Assembly (NCBI GenBank): GCA_016867615.1
Contig: VGJG01000019.1
Coordinates: 1-12,186 of the forward strand
Length of the DNA: 12,186 nucleotides
Source: Candidatus Aminicenantota bacterium
GTDB taxonomy: Bacteria > Acidobacteriota > Aminicenantia > Aminicenantales > JAFGAV01
Direction of reading: 5' to 3'
Part shown: positions 1 to 5,670 of the stretch, one piece after another
Layout: each line of letters begins with the position of its first letter
Position numbering within the stretch: position 1 is the first letter of the stretch
Program-made: the position numbers and the translations under genes
Notes under the pieces: model-generated
Databases searched by the model: none
Seen by the model: the letters and a program-made list of their open reading frames with translations, nothing else
What the model was told of the DNA's origin: nothing

Positions 1-477
1 GTAAAGCTGGGTCATGAAGTAGGGGTTGAAACGGTAAAAATCGATCAGCTCGCAAGCGGAGTCGATCTCGGCCTGATGGGCGGTCTTGGACTGGCCGAGC
101 ATGGTCGCGCCGTTGAGGACAAAGCGGTATTTCGTGGCCAGGAGCTCGGCCGCCCGCAGGAAAATGGCCGCCCGCGAGACCCAGTCCATCTCCGACCAGT
201 CCTTCCAGGCTTTGCGGGCCGCTTCGACGGCCATCTCGACTTCCTTGGCCCCTGCCTTGTGGTACTTGGCCAAGAGATGGCCGTGGTCGTGCGGGCAGCG
301 GCAGTCGGCCAGGTCGCCCGTCTTGACCTCCCGGCCGCCGATGACCAGGGGGATCTCGATCTGTTCCGAGAGCATCTTCCGGAGCTGGTCCTTCAGGGCT
401 TTCTTCTGGGGCGTCCCGGGCGCGTAGCTCAGGATGGGCTCGTTATAGGGGACGGGAATCTTCACCATGCCGTTCAT
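1..477 (-). CDS. pruA: 1-pyrroline-5-carboxylate dehydrogenase (ALDH4 type), N-terminal part, cut by window edge
   Basis: The enzyme oxidises L-glutamate gamma-semialdehyde (from 1-pyrroline-5-carboxylate) to glutamate with NAD+, the second step of proline catabolism, in the cytosol. Only the first 159 residues are in the window; there is no stop before base 1. The visible part follows the ALDH4A1 pattern: NEPILSYAPG at residues 12-21, IGGREVKTG at 46-54, CPHDHGHLLAKYH at 61-73, then AAIFLRAAELL and TMLGQSKTAHQAEID (125-139), and ELIDFYRFN at 143-151. The catalytic Cys and Glu lie further on and are not visible. The ATG at 477-475 is chosen because AGGAGG (483-488) sits 5 nt upstream and a strong promoter precedes it. 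The family call is from remembered similarity and is strong. The gene symbol follows common usage for stand-alone P5C dehydrogenases. Confidence 0.9.
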   Translation of the reverse strand, partial: MNGMVKIPVPYNEPILSYAPGTPQKKALKDQLRKMLSEQIEIPLVIGGREVKTGDLADCRCPHDHGHLLAKYHKAGAKEVEMAVEAARKAWKDWSEMDWVSRAAIFLRAAELLATKYRFVLNGATMLGQSKTAHQAEIDSACELIDFYRFNPYFMTQLY

Positions 478-482
478 GAAAT

Positions 483-540
483 CCTCCTCGAAAATCGGTC
501 GATGACGCTTTATTATAAGGAATGACGCCCCGGCGTTCAA
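483..540 (-). promoter_or_regulatory. Sigma-70-like promoter and Shine-Dalgarno of the P5C dehydrogenase gene
   Basis: Read on the minus strand there is a -35 TTGAAC (540-535), a 17-base spacer and a perfect -10 TATAAT (517-512). Transcription would begin near 505, giving a leader of about 28 nt that contains AGGAGG at 488-483. This is the best match to a housekeeping promoter in the window. It implies that the dehydrogenase is transcribed separately from the exported-protein genes upstream. No operator-like repeat was seen within it. Confidence 0.7.
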
Positions 541-613
541 CCGCCCATCTCCCTATCCTCCGACTGTCCCAATTACCGGCGATTCGGCCGGCTTAGGCAA
601 CCCCCGAAATGAT

Positions 614-1597
614 TCAGCGGAAAAGCAGCGAGCGGATGATGCGGTCGGCTTCGTCGCGGTCGAAGCTCGCGGCGGGGGCGACGTAATGCGTCTCGTGAGC
701 GACGCTCCCGGACCGGCGGATCCGGACGAGGGCTTTGATCGGGGCGCCCTCCCAGGCGTATTGATAAGAGAATGAAGCCGTGAAATCGCCTGCTTCTCCG
801 GCCGCGATCTCGCCGCGCTCGATGCCGGACATGTCCGGGAACCGGTCGCGTAGCTTGGCGATCCTATTCTCGCGGTACTGCTCCGCGCTCAGCTCCGTCT
901 CGTCGCGGCCTAGGAAGGCGCGGCTCACGAACGCCAGCGCTTGGACGGAGCCGTCCGGCTTTGACTTGGCGAGACGGATGAGGTCGGATTTCATCAGCGC
1001 CGCCGGCTTGAACTCCGCGGGGGCCGAGATCATCAGGCGCGCGTCGGAGAGCCAATGGACGGTCCAGACGCCGGAGGTCTCGACCGCCTCGACGGCCTTG
1101 CGCATCATCTCGACGGCGCCGTCCAGCGACGCGTGCCGTTCGGTTTCGGCCGCGGAGTAACGAACGGGAGCGACCATGATGCCGCCCCGAGTCTGGGCCA
1201 TCATGTCGTATCCGATCCACAGGTGTTCGAGGATGGAGAGGGGGCTCTTCGTCACGGACGGAAAATCGGGACGGGGCGGCGCCCAGGAAAAACACCAGTT
1301 CGCCGACAGGACGGCCCTGTCTCCCGTCCGGAAGAACTCGTATTTGCGAAGCGCTTTCTTGAGAGAGGCCTTCGCCTCCCCGAGCGTCCGCGACTTCGCC
1401 GCCGCCCCGGCCGCGTCCGCTTCCTTGATCAGCGCATCTAGCTTTATGTCGGTGATGAGGAGATGGACCTCGACCGGCAGGTCGGCGTAGACTTCCCTTG
1501 CGTCCAGCTGCTGAGAGCTTGGACTCGAGGCCGGCGCCGGACCGATTATCGTTACAAGCAGCGAAGCGCAGAAATAGATAAGCGGCTTCATCCTCAT
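614..1597 (-). CDS. Exported protein of unknown function (327 aa)
   Basis: I do not recognise the family. Residues 1-23 form a Sec signal peptide: MRMK, a hydrophobic stretch, then an APA cleavage motif at 21-23, so the product should cross the inner membrane. It has no lipobox cysteine and no further hydrophobic segment. The mature part has a charged alpha-helical stretch (about 50-90, Lys/Ala/Glu-rich), a tryptophan-containing central part (WCFSWAPP near 102-109), and a C-terminus with alternating beta-like residues ending in a DEADRIIRSLLF helix. The ATG at 1597 is preceded by GGGAGG on the minus strand. A second in-frame ATG two codons on is possible. The gene lies 22 nt downstream of the 1620-2827 gene, so the two are probably co-transcribed and both act outside the cytoplasm. 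Confidence 0.75.
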   Translation of the reverse strand: MRMKPLIYFCASLLVTIIGPAPASSPSSQQLDAREVYADLPVEVHLLITDIKLDALIKEADAAGAAAKSRTLGEAKASLKKALRKYEFFRTGDRAVLSANWCFSWAPPRPDFPSVTKSPLSILEHLWIGYDMMAQTRGGIMVAPVRYSAAETERHASLDGAVEMMRKAVEAVETSGVWTVHWLSDARLMISAPAEFKPAALMKSDLIRLAKSKPDGSVQALAFVSRAFLGRDETELSAEQYRENRIAKLRDRFPDMSGIERGEIAAGEAGDFTASFSYQYAWEGAPIKALVRIRRSGSVAHETHYVAPAASFDRDEADRIIRSLLFR

Positions 1598-1619
1598 CGC
1601 GTCCTCCCTCGCCCTAGTT

Positions 1620-2827
1620 CTATCGTTGCTTGAGATGCCATTCCAGGACTTCGAAGTAAAAATCGTGCTTGGACTCGCCGATGGTTATGGCCACTGTATA
1701 CATATAAGGATAGGTGTCGGGGGCGGGAACGACCTTGAGATACCGCCGCCCCAGTGGGGGATGCCGGCGAACTTCGTCTCGGAGCGGGGCTCGACGCTGC
1801 CGAGAGCGGTTGTCAGGCCGAGCTCGACTTCGTCCAGACAGATCGTGACCCGGGCCGCGGTCGTGTTCCAGACCGTCAGCGTCTTTGGTCGGTTGTCGAC
1901 CAGCCTCCCGGCGGAGTTTTCGCCGAGCCGGAAGAGATTCCCCCCGATGTTGATGGAGGAGGCGCGCCAGGCGCCGTGCGCGCCCTGCGTGATCCGGACG
2001 ATCAGGTCGTGCCAGATATGCGGGTAGGTCAGCCACTGGGTTTTTCCCTTGAGGTCGCGAATGCCGGGCGTCCCGCCCCGGCCGTCCCACTTCGCCGTTC
2101 CCTCGTAATCCCAGGTTACGCCGGTCCGGTCCCAGAGCTTGAAGGCTGCCCTGACTTCGTTCTTGTCGCCGGTGAGCTTGACTTCGGAGCCGCAGTTGGG
2201 GTCGTTTTTCCAGCTCTGCCCGACGACCTTGTAGACGGCCGCAACGGCGTCGTCCGCGGCCGGCGGGGGAGGATCGGACAGGTCGACCGGCGGAAGAGGG
2301 GGCGGATCGGCGGGAGGCGGCTGGATCGGCGGCTGAGGCGGCGGCGCCAGGGAGGCGAAGAAGTCGGGCGCTTGATCCGGCTTGACGCCTGTCGCCATCG
2401 CCATGACGTTGTCGTACATGTTCTCTAGGCCCCAGGCGAATTGCTGCGCGGCATTTTGCTTGCGCTGGACGACGTCGTCGGCCTCCCAGCGTTCCTGGGC
2501 GGCCTCCAGGTCGATGAGCTCGAACAGGGTCTTTCGGACCCTGCTCACCAGCCTCTGCCATATCTTTTGGTTTTCCGAGTCGTGCGGAGCATAGCGGAGA
2601 AGGTTGCCAAGCGAGTAGCCCAGCACACGGGGGGTGAACAATCGCGCCGCCACGGCCGGGCTGAGCTTGTTTGGATCCACGCCCTTCATGACGTCGCCGA
2701 GGTAGACGTCCCGGGTGTAGATGGCGAACTTGTACAGGAGTTGGTCGTCGGTCAGATCGTCCGCCGCGACGGCGGACGGCGAGACGGCCAGGAACGATAA
2801 AAGAACGCAAGCAAAGCCCTTCTTCAT
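1620..2827 (-). pseudogene. Exported protein of unknown function with Pro-rich linker, interrupted by one frameshift near its 3' end
   Basis: The first frame (2827 to 1685) gives 380 residues: a Sec signal peptide (1-21, ending in AVA), a helical domain (about 25-150), a proline-rich linker (161-190) and a Trp-rich beta-type domain (about 195-360). Its last 18 or so residues, after PHWGGG (357-362), are low-complexity and unlike the rest. The reading frame shifted by one base continues instead with YLKVVPAPDTYPYMYTVAI and ends in FEVLEWHLKQR at the stop codon at 1622-1620, which looks like genuine protein. One missing base near 1740-1760, in a G/C-rich stretch with C5 and G4 runs on the minus strand, would restore an ORF of about 402 residues. 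It could be a real mutation or a sequencing/assembly error. I do not recognise the family. The ATG at 2827 has AGGGAG upstream. Confidence 0.65.
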
Positions 2828-2862
2828 ACGGCGCTCCCTTTTTTTGTTCTTGGTGTGGCCCT

Positions 2863-2892
2863 ATGTTAAGGGAGTCCTCCTCCGCCCGTCAA
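2863..2892 (-). promoter_or_regulatory. Possible promoter of the two-gene exported-protein operon
   Basis: On the minus strand TTGACG (2892-2887) and TAACAT (2868-2863) are separated by 18 bases. The predicted start, near 2856, gives a short leader containing an A7 tract and AGGGAG before the ATG at 2827. The -10 matches consensus at only four of six positions, so this is a candidate only. The -35 element overlaps the broken end of the gene fragment at 2914-2961. Confidence 0.35.
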
Positions 2893-2913
2893 GACGGAAT
2901 AATTCCGGGGACA

Positions 2914-2961
2914 ACGTCATCGGCGCTTTCGAACGCGGAAATCCGGTCCTCCATGGCTATG
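2914..2961 (-). repeat. Truncated second copy of the 5' end of the small gene at 4171-4398
   Basis: These 48 bases match 4358-4405 at 46 positions, in the same orientation. On the minus strand they encode MEDRISAFESADDV, against MEDRIPAFESVDDV at the start of the small protein, plus three matching codons upstream of that ATG. After this the reading frame diverges and stops within about 8 codons (GIIPS then TGA), so the copy is only a fragment of the coding start. It indicates a partial duplication, or remnants of two members of one gene family. Confidence 0.75.
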
Positions 2962-3180
2962 CTGGCCGCCCACCGTTCCTGCCGCAGCTCGATCTGCGGC
3001 TCCTGCGCCTTTAAGGTCAACGGCCGCAACGTGCTTTTCCAGCAGACGGCCGACCTGGCCGAAAAACTGCTGGATAAAGGAGTGACCGTCGAAGTCCTCG
3101 CCCTACCCGACGAGGTCAGCGGCTTCCTGCGTTATGCGAGTCGGATCCGAATATTCGAACCGGATCCGTTTGCGCCTTGA
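2953..3180 (+). pseudogene. Mosaic gene debris: [2Fe-2S] (SdhB-like) fragment joined to S9 peptidase C-terminal fragment
   Basis: One open frame carries two unrelated pieces. At 2971-3027 the residues HRSCRSSICGSCAFKVNGR have the CxxxxCxxC pattern and context of the N-terminal [2Fe-2S] domain of succinate dehydrogenase/fumarate reductase iron-sulfur subunits. From about 3025 the text becomes RNVLFQQTADLAEKLL, then VTVEVLALPDEVSGFLRYA, which is the end of prolyl-oligopeptidase/DPP-type S9 peptidases, where DDRNV and PDExHGF are typical. The catalytic His is replaced by Ser (3118-3120), and the rest of both proteins is missing. No Shine-Dalgarno lies upstream. The frame stays open up to an ATG at 2863, but that extension is antisense to the fragment at 2914-2961. 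I read it as non-functional debris joined at a short shared sequence. Confidence 0.6.
3142..3168. repeat. Inverted repeat CGGATCCG / CGGATCCG
   Basis: Two identical self-complementary octamers (3142-3149 and 3161-3168) flank an 11-base spacer, so an 8-bp hairpin is possible on either strand. It lies 26 bases downstream of the lipoprotein stop codon and could help end that transcript. No T-run follows on the minus strand, so it is not a typical intrinsic terminator. Confidence 0.35.
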
Positions 3181-3193
3181 ATCACCTTCCGCC

Positions 3194-4051
3194 CTATTTT
3201 TCGACGAACAGCGTGCCGTCCTTGATGCCGCCGGTCGCGTCGATGGAGTAGCCGGCGGCCTTGAACAAATCGAGGGCCTGGGACTTGGTTAGGTCGCCCG
3301 CCTCCTTAAAGGAGACGCTCTTGAATCCGGGGCCGGACTTGGCCTTAGCGACGACGAAGTCCAGGCGGCCAGGGCCGTTATGGAGGAAGATGATTTCGTC
3401 CCGGTCTTCGGCGTCGCCTTTCATATTGTAAGCCTGGCCGGTCTGGGCCACACAGATCATGCTGCCGTCGCCGAGGCGCTTGAATTCGTGGTAGGTGCGG
3501 GCGATCTTCTTACCGGCCCTCTCCGTGAATGTTTCGCTGATATAGTATTCCGCATCGAGATCGAACCGGCCGTTCCCGACCATGTGGTCTCCGGCCTTGG
3601 CCCCGGGTCCGAAGCCGTCTTTCTTAAGAGTATCGTCCCAGCCGAATGTGATTTTGCCGCCCGACTTCTCGACGAATCCCTGGTAACCGGCCAGCATCAT
3701 TGTGCCCTCGAAACGGCCGTCCCGGTTGTCCGGGTTCATGATGTCGAACTGCACGGTGGCGATGAACGTCGCCGGCGGCGTTACCAGGCCCATGATGGGC
3801 ATGCCTTCGTAGGCGTTGACGGCGGCCTCGTTCGGGTTATAAAGCCGGGTCCAGGCGTCCGACATATCGGAGATATTCTTCATGCCGGACGCCTTGGCCG
3901 GAGCGGCGGGAGGGGACTCATGTTCAGCTGCTGCCGGCGGAGTGACGGAAACGGATTCCGCGGGGGACGCCGGTTCGGAACCGCCGCCGCAGGCTCCCAG
4001 CGAAACTGTGGCAAACAGAAGCCCAATGACGAATAGATGATGATTGTTCAT
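3194..4051 (-). CDS. Putative lipoprotein of unknown function (285 aa)
   Basis: The N-terminus has a lipoprotein signal: a short polar start, a hydrophobic core (residues 7-17) and a lipobox SLGAC with the lipidated Cys at 21, followed by GGGS. An Ala/Pro/Glu-rich linker (about 24-54) tethers a globular domain (about 55-285) that I cannot assign. That domain contains aromatic/beta-type segments (ATFIATVQFDIMNP, GRFEGTMMLAGYQGF, ARTYHEFKRLGDGSMICVAQ) and ends in TLFVEK. The domain looks like a beta-barrel or sandwich with a conserved single Cys, but no motif identifies a function. The ATG at 4051 has AGGAGT (4066-4061) upstream at good spacing, and a promoter is visible just above. It is probably monocistronic and anchored to a membrane facing the periplasm. 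Confidence 0.8.
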   Translation of the reverse strand: MNNHHLFVIGLLFATVSLGACGGGSEPASPAESVSVTPPAAAEHESPPAAPAKASGMKNISDMSDAWTRLYNPNEAAVNAYEGMPIMGLVTPPATFIATVQFDIMNPDNRDGRFEGTMMLAGYQGFVEKSGGKITFGWDDTLKKDGFGPGAKAGDHMVGNGRFDLDAEYYISETFTERAGKKIARTYHEFKRLGDGSMICVAQTGQAYNMKGDAEDRDEIIFLHNGPGRLDFVVAKAKSGPGFKSVSFKEAGDLTKSQALDLFKAAGYSIDATGGIKDGTLFVEK

Positions 4052-4060
4052 AATACTCTG

Positions 4061-4104
4061 ACTCCTATCAATTACAGATTAAATCTGAAATCGTTTCAAG
4101 TCAA
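4061..4104 (-). promoter_or_regulatory. Promoter and ribosome binding site of the lipoprotein gene, with overlapping palindromes
   Basis: On the minus strand TTGACT (4104-4099), a 17-base spacer and TAATCT (4081-4076) form a sigma-70-like promoter, with a start near 4069 and a leader of about 18 nt that includes AGGAGT. A perfect palindrome (CAGATT, one base, AATCTG; 4075-4087) covers the -10. A second one (TGAAA, three bases, TTTCA; 4086-4098) fills the spacer, so a repressor could bind here. The promoter call is fair; the operator idea is inference. Confidence 0.55.
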
Positions 4105-4107
4105 TGA

Positions 4108-4127
4108 CCCCGCGGCAAGCCGCGGGG
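4108..4127. terminator. Strong GC hairpin between the small gene and the lipoprotein gene
   Basis: CCCCGCGGC (4108-4116) and GCCGCGGGG (4119-4127) are perfect complements around two A residues, in effect an 8-bp stem with a CAAG loop. It lies 43 bases past the stop codon of the small minus-strand gene and directly upstream of the lipoprotein promoter. This fits a transcription end point that insulates the two genes. No U-tract follows, so termination may need Rho, or the hairpin may only stabilise the RNA end. Confidence 0.5.
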
Positions 4128-4170
4128 CATCAAGAGCGCAGCTTCAAAGCCAACTGCGCAGGCCCGTACT

Positions 4171-4398
4171 CTAGTTCACGGTGACTCTGGATATGTTTAG
4201 CATCCTCGCGGCGACCGTTCGTTCGACTTGATCCTCGGTCCAGTCGGAGTGGAAAGATCTGATGGCCTCGTAGAGCATTTGCCTTGCGGACAACCACATG
4301 CCGAGCGCTATTTCCAGCCGCTTCTCAGGCTTCATGTTCCGGTAAACACCGACCATGACGTCATCGACGCTTTCGAACGCGGGAATCCGGTCCTCCAT
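4171..4398 (-). CDS. Small conserved-looking protein of unknown function (75 aa)
   Basis: The 75-residue product reads MEDRIPAFESVDDV, then a helical stretch MKPEKRLEIALGMWLSARQ (22-40), then HSDWTEDQVERTVAARML (50-67). This layout (PEKRLEIA, a helix, then HPDW-type and an acidic turn before the last helix) resembles a widespread family of small bacterial proteins often found beside nucleotidyltransferase or toxin-antitoxin type genes. No partner is visible here. The frame can be extended to a TTG at 4440 (89 aa). I prefer the ATG at 4398 because the duplicated copy at 2914-2961 diverges just upstream of that ATG. Neither start has a clear Shine-Dalgarno. There is no signal peptide or membrane segment, so it is probably cytosolic. 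No function is assigned. Confidence 0.6.
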   Translation of the reverse strand: MEDRIPAFESVDDVMVGVYRNMKPEKRLEIALGMWLSARQMLYEAIRSFHSDWTEDQVERTVAARMLNISRVTVN

Positions 4399-4405
4399 GG
4401 CTATG
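4358..4405 (-). repeat. 48-bp repeat partner of 2914-2961
   Basis: This is the 5' end of the small gene, matching 2914-2961 at 46 of 48 bases in the same orientation. The identity stops abruptly on both sides, which marks the break points of the truncated copy. Confidence 0.75.
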
Positions 4406-4440
4406 GATGAGTATTTAGCATTCCGGAGAGAATCTCGCAA

Positions 4441-4581
4441 CCGTTCGCCCTACGCCCTCCCCTGCCCCTCCCGGCGATCAAAAAGAATTTCCTTCTTGCG
4501 CTCGGCGTGAAATCTCCGGCCGCGAACTCGAAATCAACCCGTCCCCTTACAAAAAGAGAACATCCCGGCCGGGGACGAGAT
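4441..4581. other. Non-coding stretch with a G-quadruplex-type motif
   Basis: No gene is supported here. On the minus strand 4472-4448 holds five runs of three or more G separated by 1-4 bases (GGG, GGGG, GGGG, GGG, GGG), which meets the usual G-quadruplex rule. It lies just upstream of the small gene. The minus strand at about 4554-4526 also reads AAGGGGACGGGTTGATTT, which resembles short repeats I associate with mobile-element edges. I cannot confirm that from one copy. Confidence 0.35.
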
Positions 4582-4854
4582 TCAAGAACTTGGGATCCGG
4601 CGGCCCGGGACCGCTCTCATCCTTCCGCCGCAACGGGGGCAGATCATCGGGTCCGCCTCGTAGACCTTGCGGATCATATCGGCCCAGCTCTTGGACGGGC
4701 TGCGCCGGACATCCTCTTCGACAATCCGCAGAGAGGACCCGGCTTTCCCTATTTTCCGGATCTTCCCTCGGTGGGTGTTGGCGTAGAGACCGTAGTAGCG
4801 GACCATGACTCCCCCCTGGAAGTGTCCCGCTGACCGCATCCTTTCTCTTGTCAC
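4582..4854 (-). pseudogene. IS91-type (Y2) transposase, C-terminal remnant
   Basis: From the codons at 4809 onward the translation MVRYYGLYANTHRGKIRKIG, a spacer, SKSWADMIRKVYEADPMICP and RCGGRMR matches the C-terminal part of IS91-family rolling-circle transposases (Y2 transposase domain). In these, a MVRYYGxYSN-type motif, a WAxMIRKVYExDP block and a CPxCGG zinc knuckle are typical. The tyrosine catalytic region and the rest of the roughly 350-450 aa protein are absent upstream, and the frame ends soon after the knuckle. The first 15 or so codons (4854-4810) show no similarity and no Shine-Dalgarno. It is therefore a decayed fragment and not an active element. The flanks carry no recognisable intact IS91 ends. 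Confidence 0.7.
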
Positions 4855-4992
4855 CGTCCGGAAAAATCCTTATCATACGCCCGCCGAGAGAACGGAAACC
4901 GTCCGGCCGGGCCGCGGAGGCCAGGGGGCGGAGAACGGCCGTCGTGACCCGGGAAAGGAGGCCGGGATGTCCGCGAGGCTTAAGTCCGGGGC

Positions 4993-5670
4993 ATGCCTCG
5001 CGGCTCTGCAATGCGAAAAAACGGGGGAGAAAAAAAGCTCCTGAGGAAATATCGAAGGACGGCGGAGACAAGGGGGAGGCGCGGCCCGGCTTTCGACCCT
5101 GAAAGAGCGGCCCTGCTCGTCGTCGACATGCAGGATTATTTCCTGGACCCGGAGTCCCATGCCCGGGTTGCGGGAGCGAAGCGGCTCCTGCGGAACGTCG
5201 CCGCCCTGGCCGAGGGCTTTCGCGGGAAGGGCCGGCCCGTCATTCTGACCCGCCATCTCAACACCCGGACGGACGCCGGGCTCCTCGGGAAATGGTGGAG
5301 CGAAACGATCACGGAAACCAATCCCCTGAGCCGGATCGCCGCCGGGCTGTCGCGCCTTCCCGGTGCGGACGTCGTCCGCAAGACCCAGTATGACGCCTTT
5401 CATCGGACGCCTCTGGAGCGGATGCTGAGGGCGCGCCGGATCTCCCAGCTCGTGATCGCCGGGGTAGCGACCCACCTTTGCGTCGAGACCACGGCCCGCT
5501 CGGCCTTCGTCAAGGGATTCCTCGTTTTCCTGCCGACGGACGCCACGGCTTCCTTCGACCGGCGGCATCACCAGGCGAGCCTGCTCAACCTGTCGCACGG
5601 GTTCGCCGCGCCCATGCTCACGAGCGAGATCATGGAACGGCTGGGGGGGGCGGGCCGTGCCCGTCGTTGA
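4993..5670 (+). CDS. Isochorismatase-family cysteine hydrolase (225 aa)
   Basis: The protein has the isochorismatase-like alpha/beta fold with the expected Asp-Lys-Cys triad: D45 in LLVVDMQDYF, K130 in VVRKTQYDAF, and C163 in VIAGVATHLCVETTAR, with the cis-peptide region just before the Cys. Family members hydrolyse isochorismate, nicotinamide, N-carbamoyl amides or peroxyureidoacrylate-type amides; the substrate cannot be read from the sequence. The start is uncertain. ATGs at 4993 and 5011 are in frame but neither has a Shine-Dalgarno. The good AAAGGAGG site (4955-4962) instead serves an ATG at 4967 in another frame that ends at 5044. The 3' end overlaps the flavoprotein gene by 14 bases, so the two are translationally coupled. 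The N-terminal 30 residues are very basic. Confidence 0.85.
   Translation: MPRGSAMRKNGGEKKLLRKYRRTAETRGRRGPAFDPERAALLVVDMQDYFLDPESHARVAGAKRLLRNVAALAEGFRGKGRPVILTRHLNTRTDAGLLGKWWSETITETNPLSRIAAGLSRLPGADVVRKTQYDAFHRTPLERMLRARRISQLVIAGVATHLCVETTARSAFVKGFLVFLPTDATASFDRRHHQASLLNLSHGFAAPMLTSEIMERLGGAGRARR

Noticed and set aside
76..525. 149-codon plus-strand frame at the left edge
   Set aside because: It is the complement of the P5C dehydrogenase 5' end, which has a promoter, a Shine-Dalgarno and clear family motifs on the minus strand.
2863..2952. N-terminal part of the 105-codon plus-strand frame
   Set aside because: It is antisense to the duplicated small-gene fragment, has no Shine-Dalgarno and no similarity.
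5030..5036. A7 run as a classical programmed -1 frameshift heptamer
   Set aside because: The zero-frame phasing (AAA AAA AGC) does not fit X XXY YYZ, and no downstream stem was identified. It is kept only as a possible slippage or indel site.
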